A DNA stretch of 64,000 nucleotides, taken from Prevotella sp. (GTDB lineage Bacteria; Bacteroidota; Bacteroidia; Bacteroidales; Bacteroidaceae). The stretch is from assembly GCA_015060485.1 (NCBI GenBank), contig SUYI01000006.1, forward strand, positions 1-64,000. The letters are read 5' to 3'. The position numbers and the translations under genes are program-made. The notes below the pieces were generated by a model. That model was not told where the DNA came from. It did not search any database and saw only the letters and a program-made list of their open reading frames with translations. Shown here piece by piece: positions 14,141-22,781 of the stretch (the first letter of the stretch is position 1; every line of letters begins with the position of its first letter).

Positions 14141-14614
14141 TTATTCCGCTTTCTCTGTTATAATACGTTGGAAGTTTGTTCGAATATATTTCTCGAAACG
14201 AGGCTTGGCATATTCCACTCCCTTTCGCTTCCCATTAAACCAAATACTGCGTTTGCCAACGTTCTTTCCGTTCTTGTTTTGTATCGACTCTTCTATGAAT
14301 TCCTTGGACGACATAATCCACATAGTACCGCTTTCTCCAATTCTTTCTGAATAGAAAACAAACCAATAGTTTGGCCGGTATTCATGTTCAATCGCAGCAA
14401 AGAGAGCGGCATCGCCTTCTTTTACTGCCTTAGAGCGGGCTTTTATCTGAATCTCAACAAATGAGCCGTCGGGACGACGCACAACAGCATCAATACCTTT
14501 ATCATCTACTACTGGGAGATAGACATCAAGGCCTTCTTTGAGCATTTGTCCAATAAGGAAATGCTCTATTCGTTTTCCAAATGATGCTAAGTTTGTGAAA
14601 GAATGATTATCCAT
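14141..14614 (-). CDS. PD-(D/E)XK-like protein of unknown function
   Basis: 158 residues from the ATG at 14614, the first start after the upstream stop. The order DDKGIDAVV, then FVEIQIKARSK, gives a D...E-x-K arrangement (about residues 40-60) typical of the PD-(D/E)XK nuclease fold, with an upstream helix GKRIEHFLIG. Similar proteins include DUF4365-type domains. It could be a nuclease, or the fold may have another use. An in-frame extension to 14800 overlaps a real small gene and is not used. Confidence 0.55.
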   Translation of the reverse strand: MDNHSFTNLASFGKRIEHFLIGQMLKEGLDVYLPVVDDKGIDAVVRRPDGSFVEIQIKARSKAVKEGDAALFAAIEHEYRPNYWFVFYSERIGESGTMWIMSSKEFIEESIQNKNGKNVGKRSIWFNGKRKGVEYAKPRFEKYIRTNFQRIITEKAE

Positions 14615-14624
14615 GTTAGTTCTT

Positions 14625-14819
14625 TTATTCCATTGTTTCTGGACTATCGTAAAACTCCATTGCAGCAAGGGCTTCGTCATCATTGCTGAAGTTCGAATCC
14701 TCCTCGAAGATTTCTTCAACCTCTTCAGCAACTTCTCTATCCTCCAATTGCTCAAGCTCCACCTTTTGTTTCTCAGGTGTGAACGAGCCAACTTTACCAC
14801 CTTTTATTCTATGTCTCAT
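14625..14819 (-). CDS. small acidic hypothetical protein
   Basis: 64 residues: a basic N-terminus (MRHRIKGGKV) and then a strongly acidic stretch with runs of E and D. There is no domain I know. The small spacing to both neighbours (10 and 12 bp) and a clean reading frame support it as a real member of the run. It could be a small binding partner of the nuclease-like protein encoded next. Confidence 0.6.
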   Translation of the reverse strand: MRHRIKGGKVGSFTPEKQKVELEQLEDREVAEEVEEIFEEDSNFSNDDEALAAMEFYDSPETME

Positions 14820-14831
14820 AATTCTTGTACT

Positions 14832-15707
14832 TTATAGTTTGCAGAGAGAGTCTTTACAATATTGATTTGCAACAGAGGCCACACGCGGGTCATCTTCATG
14901 CTCTTTCCAGAATCCATCAAAGGCATCTGCTATCATGAGAACGTTACAATTATCAGAGTAACAATACTTATTGAAAAGATCATTCATTTCTTTTGTTAAT
15001 GATTCGTCGTTGGCATTATCCGCTATAGCCTGGAAGATAGTACGTAACTTACTACTTAAGTCATTTTCGACTCCTGATACTCTATAAACAGAAAGATCTT
15101 TATCCCATAAATATCTTGATACCAATTTTCGCATAGTTTCTCCTCGATTAATCAAATCAAGAAGGGTGCCGATCTTCTGATTATATGTAGCAGATTCAGA
15201 TTCAACCACTCCACTTTCAAAGAAAGCTCGTGGCACCACAGTTATACCATGTCTTCTGAAAGCATTATCTCCGCTATAATTGGATAGTTCGTCAGCAACA
15301 ATTTTCAGTGTTAGCTGACATCTCTCTTTATCGAAATAATTATCAAGGAAATCATTGAAAATGTCTTCTGGAGATACAATATCAAACAATGTAAGACAAG
15401 AACGAAGTTTCATTGCATCCAGTTCTCCAAAGATATCATCAGCATCCCCAAAAACAGGCAAAGCATTCATAATCTCATATAGACGACTGTTTAATGTGTC
15501 ATGCTCTAGGTATGCTTTTGCTTCAAGAAGAGACGTAATACCATACTTCTGCGAAGTTGAGGTATGCCCAAGTCCTCTCATTTGTGGGAAGATGTACCAC
15601 ATCCAGTGTGATTCTTTACAGCCATTTTTTACTTCCTGTAAAGCTGTAGAATATGAATCATAAGCATCCTGAGCTTTTACAAATCTATTTAAATCAAAAA
15701 GTTCCAT
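14832..15707 (-). CDS. DUF1810 protein with an extra C-terminal domain
   Basis: 291 residues. The first 145 match DUF1810: FDLNRFVKAQD, SHWMWYIFPQMRGLGHT, the KYGI segment and an acidic LDAMKLRSCLTLF. Stand-alone DUF1810 proteins end around there. The remaining 145 residues, starting near VVPRAFFESGVVESE, form a helical domain I do not recognise, ending with FWKEHEDDPRVASVANQYC. DUF1810 has no established enzyme activity. It lies in a gene run with an ADP-ribosylglycohydrolase and a Nudix hydrolase. Confidence 0.75.
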   Translation of the reverse strand: MELFDLNRFVKAQDAYDSYSTALQEVKNGCKESHWMWYIFPQMRGLGHTSTSQKYGITSLLEAKAYLEHDTLNSRLYEIMNALPVFGDADDIFGELDAMKLRSCLTLFDIVSPEDIFNDFLDNYFDKERCQLTLKIVADELSNYSGDNAFRRHGITVVPRAFFESGVVESESATYNQKIGTLLDLINRGETMRKLVSRYLWDKDLSVYRVSGVENDLSSKLRTIFQAIADNANDESLTKEMNDLFNKYCYSDNCNVLMIADAFDGFWKEHEDDPRVASVANQYCKDSLCKL

Positions 15708-15732
15708 ATTATTACTTTATCTTTATTAAAGA

Positions 15733-16092
15733 TTAATCCCATCCTTCTTCATCATTATTCTCCATATAGCGGCTCATGCCGTTATCATCCATGTCATCCT
15801 CAGATGCTGGATCGAAGCCGCGCATATTGTCTGGCTTGTGGGGAGGACGGCCTTTCCCATGTGGTGGTGGAGGTGGCGGCCCGCCTGGGCGCATACCATC
15901 AGGTGGCGGTGGACGATGACCATCAAAGCTGCCACTATCTGGCGGTGGAGGTGGCATATCAGGACGCATAGAGTCCAAAACAGCAATACTATCCACGTCA
16001 TCAATGTTAACGTCATTAGCACTCTTCCTACTGGTACATGAAACCATGAATAGCAGCGCAATGACAATGTAACTATATGTAAGTTTTCTCAT
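15733..16092 (-). CDS. proline/glycine-rich lipoprotein
   Basis: 119 residues. The N-terminal signal MRKLTYSYIVIALLFMVSC has a lipoprotein-type end. The rest is low complexity, with several PPPPP runs, PPHG and an acidic C-terminal third. Such proteins are probably envelope-anchored and flexible. No domain was recognised. It is out of place among cytosolic ADP-ribose-type genes but is spaced as part of the same run (21 bp to the next gene). Confidence 0.75.
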   Translation of the reverse strand: MRKLTYSYIVIALLFMVSCTSRKSANDVNIDDVDSIAVLDSMRPDMPPPPPDSGSFDGHRPPPPDGMRPGGPPPPPPHGKGRPPHKPDNMRGFDPASEDDMDDNGMSRYMENNDEEGWD

Positions 16093-16113
16093 TCCTGAAA
16101 CCGTATTATTACT

Positions 16114-16983
16114 TCATTTTACATCTTCAGTCAACAAGTCTATTGCTGCCCCTTCATCGCCATAACCTGCAATAAAGCTGTCTCTTATATATCGCCTATA
16201 GAATTGAAGAATCACTCTCTTCATATCTGTAGGTAGATACTTCATTGCATCCAACTGCATTTCTACCGGTATTCCCCAAATGGATTCTGCGATACTACCT
16301 ACAATCGCTCCAAGGGTATCAGCATCAGCCCCAAGACTAACGGCTTTCCGCACCGCATCCTCATATGATGTGCTTTCACCAATAATCCATAGTGCAACAG
16401 GAACAGTTCCATGACAAGTTTCATCGAAGCGATTGATAACATCTTCTTTTCTGATATTGATGTTATATTCAGCTCGACTTGCGCATGTTTCAACAAGTTC
16501 CTTGACATGTCCTTGTGTAAAATTCGGGTGATAACACGGCAACTCTATTCCATAGTGAATGGCCAAGGCTACCGTCTGAGCACCCTTTATGCCCTCTGGG
16601 TGGTTATGGGAACAAGCAGCACTCTTTTCAGCCATATCCATCAGATATTTAAACTCCAAGTCATTTGCTGCCCATGCCACAGGACTCACTCTCATGGCGC
16701 TCCCATTACCCCAACTGTTGTATGGCTGGGGATGGTCACTCCTTACCCACTGTGAGAAACGCCCCCCGTATCCACCCATTGGATTGGGATACTTACGGCA
16801 CCATTCATGAATGTATTTGCCAAAGTCTTCTGAGTTATGGAGTATGGCATCAGCAACAGCCACCGTACAGATGGTGTCATCCGTGAAGTCATTCTTATCT
16901 GACAGCCATTCAAAATGGTAATCATTCGTGGGATTAAACTCCCAACGACTGCCGACGATATCACCAATAATTGCTCCTAACAT
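16114..16983 (-). CDS. ADP-ribosylglycohydrolase family protein
   Basis: 289 residues of the ADP-ribosylglycohydrolase (DraG/ARH) fold. Key motifs for the two metal ions are IIGDIVGSRWEF at the start, FTDDT (about 33-37) and SLGADADTLGAIVGSIAE (about 222-239). A conserved WGNGSAMRVSP segment is in between. It removes ADP-ribose from a modified target, releasing ADP-ribose. Known members act on arginine- or serine-linked or other ADP-ribosyl groups; specificity cannot be set here. Its closeness to a DarT/macrodomain operon and a Nudix gene makes DNA or protein ADP-ribose reversal plausible. Confidence 0.92.
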   Translation of the reverse strand: MLGAIIGDIVGSRWEFNPTNDYHFEWLSDKNDFTDDTICTVAVADAILHNSEDFGKYIHEWCRKYPNPMGGYGGRFSQWVRSDHPQPYNSWGNGSAMRVSPVAWAANDLEFKYLMDMAEKSAACSHNHPEGIKGAQTVALAIHYGIELPCYHPNFTQGHVKELVETCASRAEYNINIRKEDVINRFDETCHGTVPVALWIIGESTSYEDAVRKAVSLGADADTLGAIVGSIAESIWGIPVEMQLDAMKYLPTDMKRVILQFYRRYIRDSFIAGYGDEGAAIDLLTEDVK

Positions 16984-16993
16984 ATACTAAATC

Positions 16994-18025
16994 TTATTCA
17001 AATGTTATTCTTCCAGCCTTAATCTGACTGTAAACATCGGCTTCCATATTACCGATACGCAGTCTTCCAGCTAGTTCTTCTGTCCCTTTTCCCGTATCAT
17101 CGTTTGTATGGACGTACACGGCAGGAATGTCTCTACCGGCTTTCTTATATAGGAAACTGTCTTGCTCGTATAGCTCTGACAGTTCATAGATATTACTACG
17201 GAAGGACTCTTCATCATTTAGATTGACAGTCAAAAAGCTATTCTCTCGTGCCACCTCTTTGTCCTTTTCTGGGAACCACCCCGTAATCTTCGTTACGCCA
17301 TATCCCAATTCGCGTAGCCTTTTCTGGAGCTTTCTGTTGTTGTCGTCATTGGTCTTTCTGCTTTTTCCACCTCGCCATGCCGTAATTATGGCACAGTCAC
17401 GTGTGTTAAACCATGAATTAGCTCTTACGATACTACATGGATGACCTCCTTCAGAAATACAGATATCTCCGTTATCATCCGTCATCTCAATATCATCTGA
17501 GCTGCAGAATGCCTCTTGATTCTCATACGATTCAATGTCTTCTGCTGGAAGCTCTATGTTTATCTGGTCTGGGGCGAATCCTTCTCCCATCTCAGACTGG
17601 GAATCTAGTCCTTCGTTAGTATCTGGCTGTTCATACCAGTCAAAATTGTCATCTTCATCAAACTCTGCACTTGCCAGGAACCCTTCTCCTTCGTAATAAT
17701 AGAAGAGACTAACCATTGTTGTTAAGTCCAGGCAAAAATACTTCTGATATGGATCGCCCTCTTTTACCTCAAATCCATAGAACCTGTTCTTTACTTCATT
17801 ATAGAAGAGTGTAAATGGGAACATATCTGATGTCATGTCGGTTACTTGTATGATGGCCGAGCCATCTGAGATGTAAACAACAACACCAGAAATATGTGAG
17901 TTCGTCCCCTCAGGGGTGAAGTTGTCTTCTATGAACTCGTAGAACCCACTATTATCCACACCTGTTTCTTTTGGACTTTGTAGAGTCCATCTCAGCGTTG
18001 ATCCGATTTTGATTTGTTCAGTCAT
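16994..18025 (-). CDS. two-part protein with DUF3293-like C-terminus
   Basis: 343 residues. The first 190 residues form an acidic domain I do not recognise, with a DNFDWYEQPDTNEG stretch. The C-terminal 140 residues include RDCAIITAWRGGKS, NRKLQKRLRELGYGVTKITGWFPE and ENSFLTV, which follow the DUF3293 pattern (ITA-R-G, N-LQ-L---GY, G-pE, E-sFLV). The function of DUF3293 is unknown. It is the first gene of the minus-strand run and has its own promoter at about 18055. Confidence 0.55.
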   Translation of the reverse strand: MTEQIKIGSTLRWTLQSPKETGVDNSGFYEFIEDNFTPEGTNSHISGVVVYISDGSAIIQVTDMTSDMFPFTLFYNEVKNRFYGFEVKEGDPYQKYFCLDLTTMVSLFYYYEGEGFLASAEFDEDDNFDWYEQPDTNEGLDSQSEMGEGFAPDQINIELPAEDIESYENQEAFCSSDDIEMTDDNGDICISEGGHPCSIVRANSWFNTRDCAIITAWRGGKSRKTNDDNNRKLQKRLRELGYGVTKITGWFPEKDKEVARENSFLTVNLNDEESFRSNIYELSELYEQDSFLYKKAGRDIPAVYVHTNDDTGKGTEELAGRLRIGNMEADVYSQIKAGRITFE

Positions 18026-18054
18026 ACACTATGGTTTTAGTGGTAATATGTGTG

Positions 18055-18063
18055 CAAAGATAC
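18055..18063 (-). promoter_or_regulatory. promoter of the 18025-13417 run
   Basis: TATCTTTGC on the minus strand, about 30 bases before the ATG at 18025. All eight genes to 13417 follow on the same strand with gaps of 2-25 bp, so this is probably the promoter of the whole run. Confidence 0.65.
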
Positions 18064-18168
18064 GAAAAAATAGACTAAATAGCTACTCAAAAGGAATAAA
18101 TCTACATAAAGAGTCAAAAATCAGCTTGGTATACATATAACTTGAATCCAACTCCAACCGTTTTTTCG

Positions 18169-18177
18169 TACTTTTGC
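18169..18177 (+). promoter_or_regulatory. promoter of the acidic protein gene at 18213
   Basis: TACTTTTGC on the plus strand, 35 bases before the ATG. It forms a divergent pair with the promoter at 18055. Confidence 0.65.
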
Positions 18178-18212
18178 ACTATCAAACGTTAAACTTTTAA
18201 TTCTTTAGTGTT

Positions 18213-18776
18213 ATGGCAGAATATAAAATTGAATGTGAACAGTTTCTTGGTTTCTCTCATAGTGGTTCCGTTTACACCAGTGGTGAGAGTACAGTAGAAT
18301 TATCCGACGATGAAGTAGCCACGTTGGTACAGCTGATGCGTGAGAAGAATACGACCAATGTTGAGAAACTCGATCTTGAGACTTCTCATCCAGAGCTTTA
18401 TAAGAAGCTCGACGAGGCATACCACGAAATGGCCCGCCATGCAGAGTATATGCACTGGTTATGGGAGGGCTACAATAATGGCTACTACGAATATGATGAA
18501 GACGAACTGATGGATTATTGTGAGCGTGAATGTGGCTTCTCTTTCGAATATGATGAAGAAGACTACCTTGATGAAAACGGAGAATTCGACGAGGAGGAGA
18601 TGGGCTATGCCAAGTCAGATGCCTTCCGTAGCTGGCTTGATGACTATGTGACAGGACTCAGTGACGACGAAGTGGACACCTTCTTCACCGAGCACATGGA
18701 TGCCCAGGTGGAAGTCGAGGATGTGGAGTATAAGGTCGCAATCCCTGACGAAATCATTCAACTGGCGAAGAAATAG
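18213..18776 (+). CDS. acidic hypothetical protein, LSDDEV family
   Basis: 187 residues, strongly acidic with several runs of D, E and Y. An N-terminal beta-rich segment (MAEYKIECEQFLGF) leads to VELSDDEVATLVQLM, then helical ELYKKLDEAYHEM and an NGYYEYDEDEL motif. The protein at 59764 has the same order: DLSDEEVSKI, DKDLFYKFWWDI and NGYIEKYEEDD. This indicates a small paralogous family in this genome. The 19295 protein shares only the LSDDLV part. The function is unknown; acidic surface and DNA-mimic roles are speculation. It is co-transcribed with a SprT-like gene. Confidence 0.75.
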   Translation: MAEYKIECEQFLGFSHSGSVYTSGESTVELSDDEVATLVQLMREKNTTNVEKLDLETSHPELYKKLDEAYHEMARHAEYMHWLWEGYNNGYYEYDEDELMDYCERECGFSFEYDEEDYLDENGEFDEEEMGYAKSDAFRSWLDDYVTGLSDDEVDTFFTEHMDAQVEVEDVEYKVAIPDEIIQLAKK

Positions 18777-18781
18777 ATAGC

Positions 18782-19198
18782 ATGATAGCAGATTATAACA
18801 CGATGCCCCACATGTTTTGGGAGTGCAACCGGAAGTACTTCGACCACAAGTTGCCTACTCCCAAATATGGCCTTCTTCACTCTTTTCGTATTCTTGCTCG
18901 GTTCGAATACGACAGGAGGAAAGGAAAGGTAGATAAGCGCAAAAGGCTACTCTTCTCTGACTATTTTGATTTCGATGAAGAAACTTTCAGGAATATCATG
19001 GTTCACGAAATGATCCATTATTACCTGCTCCTCTATGGTACGAACGACAAATGTGACCATGGCGCGGACTTCAAAGCGATGGCTCAGGAGATGAATCAGA
19101 AGTACGGTTTGAACATAACGACTTCTTTTGATGCATCCGGCATCCCTAACTCTCCCAACGCCCCTAAACGAACCTGGTGGCGATGCTTTCATCTCTGA
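18782..19198 (+). CDS. SprT-like zinc metallopeptidase
   Basis: 138 residues of the SprT family. The zinc motif HEMIH is at 75-79 and a further histidine appears in CDHGADFKAMAQEMN. SprT-like proteins are thought to be proteases of the Spartan kind, which remove proteins crosslinked to DNA. The third ligand and the C-terminal zinc ribbon of longer members are lacking, so this is a minimal form. It starts 5 bp after the stop of the acidic gene; coupled translation is likely. Confidence 0.85.
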   Translation: MIADYNTMPHMFWECNRKYFDHKLPTPKYGLLHSFRILARFEYDRRKGKVDKRKRLLFSDYFDFDEETFRNIMVHEMIHYYLLLYGTNDKCDHGADFKAMAQEMNQKYGLNITTSFDASGIPNSPNAPKRTWWRCFHL

Positions 19199-19250
19199 AT
19201 AAAATGCCTGTTATACGTATATAATCAAGGCCTTATCCAATTATATTTCG

Positions 19251-19259
19251 TACCTTTGC
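19251..19259 (+). promoter_or_regulatory. promoter of the gene at 19295
   Basis: TACCTTTGC, a consensus -7 box 36 bases before the ATG. Confidence 0.65.
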
Positions 19260-19294
19260 ACCGTGAAACTTTTAATAACTTATATTTATAGAAT

Positions 19295-19921
19295 ATGATG
19301 ATTGAGACTTTTGAACAGGCCCTGCAGCTGGCCAATGAATTCCTTGCAACCAAGGAGCGTAAGAACTACTACGAGTCAAAGGGTATTAGCGAGCCTTACC
19401 CTGAATATGCAGGTATGCTCGTCGAGCTTTCCGACGACTTGGTAAGTCAAATCCGCACCCTCAAAGAGCGTTACGGCCAGGACTTTGTTAATCATCTTCA
19501 AGAGATCATTGACGACGAGGATGTCATCTCCGATATGTTCTATGGCGACCCTGTCGACATCAATCTCGATTATGTCTATCATCAGTATACGTTCAAGATT
19601 CACGAGCTGAAGCCAGACGGTACTACAAACGTCTATTCTTGCAATATTGACCTCAAGGACGAGGAATATGCAAGGCTGCTTGCATGGCATCTTTACGATG
19701 AACATCTCACCATCAACATCTTGCGCCAGCGTGACGGAAATCTCTACAACACCATCATGCGAGGCATCGACGGCCACTATTACCAGCCAGAAGGCTATCT
19801 CTGGGTAGAGAATCCCTATGTGGCCACCCTCGACGAGGCAAAGGCTGACGCTGAGACCATCATCCGTCAGCATGACATCAAATGCGGAGGGGGCTATCTG
19901 GTCCTGACGAATCTGAGATAA
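19295..19921 (+). CDS. hypothetical protein of unknown function
   Basis: 208 residues with no domain I recognise. It begins with a helix rich in Q, A and L (FEQALQLANEFLAT), then VELSDDLVSQIRTLKERYG, an acidic EIIDDEDVISDMFYG, and a C-terminal region with alternating aromatic and charged residues (HYYQPEGYLWVENPYVATLDEAKAD). The LSDD motif links it loosely to the acidic proteins at 18213 and 59764. The gene is well formed, with its own promoter. Confidence 0.7.
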   Translation: MMIETFEQALQLANEFLATKERKNYYESKGISEPYPEYAGMLVELSDDLVSQIRTLKERYGQDFVNHLQEIIDDEDVISDMFYGDPVDINLDYVYHQYTFKIHELKPDGTTNVYSCNIDLKDEEYARLLAWHLYDEHLTINILRQRDGNLYNTIMRGIDGHYYQPEGYLWVENPYVATLDEAKADAETIIRQHDIKCGGGYLVLTNLR

Positions 19922-19952
19922 GAATCATATTAACATATAAATATTTAGGATT

Positions 19953-20144
19953 ATGGCAAGACAAACATTAAGAGACCGTAACCAGCACGTTATTGGTTAC
20001 ATTGACGTAGAATTCAGTGGACGCCAGTGTCTGCGTGACAGTAACAATCATGTTCTTGGTTATTATGAGCCAGGGCGCAACCAGACGCTTGACTCCAACT
20101 ACCATGTTATAGGAAATGGTAACATCCTTACCACTCTTCTATAG
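19953..20144 (+). CDS. short repeat protein (4-fold beta-flower-like)
   Basis: 63 residues made of three imperfect repeats of the form LRDxNxHVxGY (TLRDRNQHVIGYID, CLRDSNNHVLGYYE, TLDSNYHVIG). This type of short repeat is that of the small 4-fold beta-flower proteins and similar beta-repeat peptides found in Bacteroidota. I rely on the pattern rather than a search. It starts 31 bp after the preceding gene and ends before a bidirectional terminator. Confidence 0.6.
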   Translation: MARQTLRDRNQHVIGYIDVEFSGRQCLRDSNNHVLGYYEPGRNQTLDSNYHVIGNGNILTTLL

Positions 20145-20183
20145 TTAGACTTACAACTCACCAAAATTACTCATCTTCAGAAA

Positions 20184-20212
20184 AAGCGCCCAGTCGTGAT
20201 GACTCGGCGCTT
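20184..20212. terminator. bidirectional terminator
   Basis: AAGCGCC-AGTC and GACT-GGCGCTT pair between two convergent genes, with A-rich and T-rich flanks. Confidence 0.85.
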
Positions 20213-20218
20213 ATTGGA

Positions 20219-22498
20219 TTATTCTGATAGCAGGTCTATTGGACCAGTTTCTTCATCCCATTCCTCATATTTATTTGGGTTGAGTTTCTTGGCCATAGAA
20301 TAGTCTTGCGACCTTCTGCTTACGGACTTGTACTTAAGCATAAAGTCCCTCGTAGGAAGACCTTTTGTGTACAGAGCAAGAGAATCGGGGATTACTATCT
20401 GTTCAGGACTAACGGCAATAGATGTAATACTGTCTCTACCTCCAGTCGATCTTGTTTTATAAAGCTCTAACTCTTCATCGCTACATACCTCTTTGAAGAG
20501 ATCCGCTGCTTTTCTCATTTCATTCGAATACATCCAATTAGCATATTCATAGGTCCAATGTTTCTTCCCATCCTCGTCTTTACTAATAGTTTCATTGTAT
20601 ATGAACTTTTCAATCCATTTCTCTGGACCTTCTTCATCAGCCAGAAGGCTAATTTTTGCCAGACTGACAAGTCTTTCTCTGCCATAACAGAAGAAGCGGG
20701 CCATCAGTCCCTGTACAGAGTCCTTATTCGAGATAAGCAGCAAAAGCAACAGATAGCAAAATTTACGCCTGTCAGTACCGAATCTCACGTTCGACTCTGT
20801 CCCATCTGCATGATGCACGTAGATGTCGAACCTTCCCATTTTTCCGCGTTTACCCAGGTCTCTTATCTCGATGTAGCTATCATTTACACCTGTCGTCTCT
20901 TGGATCTCACCCTCAATCTTGTCAATCAGCTCCCTTGCAGTCTGCTCAGGATGTTCTTTGTCCTCATAGCCCAATCTATCAGCCATTCGAAGCAGGGCTA
21001 AAGCAGTCGACGGGTTAGACTTCTCGGTTCCTTTTCCTGCATAAGCCAATATGCCAAGCAGGAAATAAGCTTTGGCATAGTGAGGTAGATTCTCTTCGTC
21101 TAAAGGATTCTCGATAAAGACACGCCCACTCTCATCTTCGTGCGATACCATGGTAACGAGATTTTCCCTATATTCCTCTTCGTCATTGCATACAGCTTCC
21201 AGAATATCGTTGGCTCGCTTATAGTCGCATTTTACTCCCCAGCCTTCAATAAGACTTTCTGCCATGGAAACCTTTGAACGCAAATCGCCCATCTCTGCAC
21301 CTTTCTGGTAGAGTTCAAAAGCCATCTTCTCGTCCTTATCTACCCCAAGCCCCTTTCTGTAGCAATCCCCGAAAGGCCCATAAGCAGATCTTTCTCCGTT
21401 TTCGCAGCTTTCTTTGAGCCAGTGTGCAGCCTGAGTGAAGTTCTGTTCCACACCTTTACCTTCCATATACATTTCTCCCAGCACTTCCTGGCTATTTGCA
21501 TAGCCAAGATGAGCTGCTTTGGTGTGGAACTCTGCTGCTTTTCCATAGTCTTGCTCAACGCCACGACCCAGGTAATAGCAATTTGCCATATTGCTCATGG
21601 CCTCCTGATTCATTCTTTCTGCAGCTTGCGAGTACCAATAAAAGGCCTTTTCGTAATTCTGAGCTACACCTACTCCGTAGGCGTACATATTTGCTAGATT
21701 GTTTTGAGCATGGTCTAAACCATTTTCTGCTGCCTTTTCATACCATTCAGCAGCTTGCGAGTAATCTTTGTCCAATCCAATTAGAGGCAGTCCATAGTAA
21801 TAGAAATTGCCTAATCTGAATTGTGCATCTCGATCATCTTCAGTTACTGCCAACTCATAATATGTATCGTATGCTTCTTGATCCAGTGCCTTGGCTTTAT
21901 CCAAATCCTTCTCTACCACGAGACCCTTTGAATAAAAGGTGGAAAGCATCAGTTTAGAAAAGATGTCGCCAGTCTCTGCACCTCGTTGATAGTAGCTAAA
22001 AGACTTCTCTAGGTCCTTTTCAACAAGTTCTCCGACAAAGTACAGGTCACCTAATTCCACAAGAGCCGTAGGATAGTTCTCTTCAGCTGCTTTTTCAAGC
22101 CAAAAGAGTGCTTTTTCGATGTTTTGACTTACACCATAACCACGTTCGTAGTTTAGGCCCATATCAAACATGGCTCTGACAATACCAGCTTTTGCGGCCT
22201 TCTCGTTATAAAAAGCAGCCTTCTGGAGGTCTGTTTCTGTTCCATGTCCCCAGAAATAGCACATACCAAGGTTATCCATACAATCAGGATCCCCTGCTTT
22301 TGCGCCTTTCAGATACATTTCAAAGGCTTGCTTATAATCTTGCGCTACACCATTTCCAGCGAAATAAAGGTTCCCAAGGTCGCAATATGCTTCGGCCACG
22401 CCTTCCTGAGCAGCCCTTTCAAAACATTCCTTAGCCTGTGCATAGTCCTCTTTATCCATGCACTCCCAAGCTTTCTCAAACCATTCGTTCTCAGCCAT
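20219..22498 (-). CDS. Sel1-repeat protein
   Basis: About 759 residues. Roughly residues 1-470 are Sel1-like tetratricopeptide repeats, each about 36 residues with an AAExG---A---LG--Y--G-GV pattern (for example NGVAQDYKQAFEMYLKGA), at least a dozen copies. The C-terminal 240 residues, from about IEIRDLGKRGKMGRFDIYV, form a non-repeat region with a hydrophobic CYLLLLLLISN stretch and end in a basic then acidic tail. Sel1 repeats mediate protein-protein contacts. The ATG at 22498 is chosen because the longer form starts with TTG inside the promoter. Confidence 0.85.
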   Translation of the reverse strand: MAENEWFEKAWECMDKEDYAQAKECFERAAQEGVAEAYCDLGNLYFAGNGVAQDYKQAFEMYLKGAKAGDPDCMDNLGMCYFWGHGTETDLQKAAFYNEKAAKAGIVRAMFDMGLNYERGYGVSQNIEKALFWLEKAAEENYPTALVELGDLYFVGELVEKDLEKSFSYYQRGAETGDIFSKLMLSTFYSKGLVVEKDLDKAKALDQEAYDTYYELAVTEDDRDAQFRLGNFYYYGLPLIGLDKDYSQAAEWYEKAAENGLDHAQNNLANMYAYGVGVAQNYEKAFYWYSQAAERMNQEAMSNMANCYYLGRGVEQDYGKAAEFHTKAAHLGYANSQEVLGEMYMEGKGVEQNFTQAAHWLKESCENGERSAYGPFGDCYRKGLGVDKDEKMAFELYQKGAEMGDLRSKVSMAESLIEGWGVKCDYKRANDILEAVCNDEEEYRENLVTMVSHEDESGRVFIENPLDEENLPHYAKAYFLLGILAYAGKGTEKSNPSTALALLRMADRLGYEDKEHPEQTARELIDKIEGEIQETTGVNDSYIEIRDLGKRGKMGRFDIYVHHADGTESNVRFGTDRRKFCYLLLLLLISNKDSVQGLMARFFCYGRERLVSLAKISLLADEEGPEKWIEKFIYNETISKDEDGKKHWTYEYANWMYSNEMRKAADLFKEVCSDEELELYKTRSTGGRDSITSIAVSPEQIVIPDSLALYTKGLPTRDFMLKYKSVSRRSQDYSMAKKLNPNKYEEWDEETGPIDLLSE

Positions 22499-22512
22499 AT
22501 CGTTATTTTTTT

Positions 22513-22563
22513 GCAAAAATAGGGAAAAATAATCGTATGTCCAAAAAAACTTCGTATATTTGC
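22513..22563. promoter_or_regulatory. divergent promoter pair
   Basis: Minus strand TATTTTTGC (22513-22521) faces the Sel1 gene, and plus strand TATATTTGC (22555-22563) faces the gene at 22580. Both match the -7 consensus. Confidence 0.6.
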
Positions 22564-22579
22564 ATAAAATTTCAAGGTT

Positions 22580-22780
22580 ATGGCAAAAAAGGCATCATCT
22601 AAGTCCAAGAAACAAGAAGAGTTAGAGGATATAGAGCTTTCTGTCTCATTAGGTAATCATGTGGACTATGGTCATGTCCCTGGTCTAAGAACCTATAAAG
22701 GCGATATTGAAGCACTGTCTCCACGCCAAAAAGCTATGCTTGCAAAGGTGAAATCCCAAAAAGAAGGTTGCAACAAATAG
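22580..22780 (+). CDS. small hypothetical protein
   Basis: 66 residues: a basic start (MAKKASSKSKKQ), a short acidic part and a C-terminal segment with PRQKAMLAKVKSQK. No domain is recognised. It is directly followed (ATG 2 bp after the stop) by an HD-domain gene and shares its promoter, so it may act with that enzyme. Confidence 0.65.
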   Translation: MAKKASSKSKKQEELEDIELSVSLGNHVDYGHVPGLRTYKGDIEALSPRQKAMLAKVKSQKEGCNK

Positions 22781-22781
22781 T

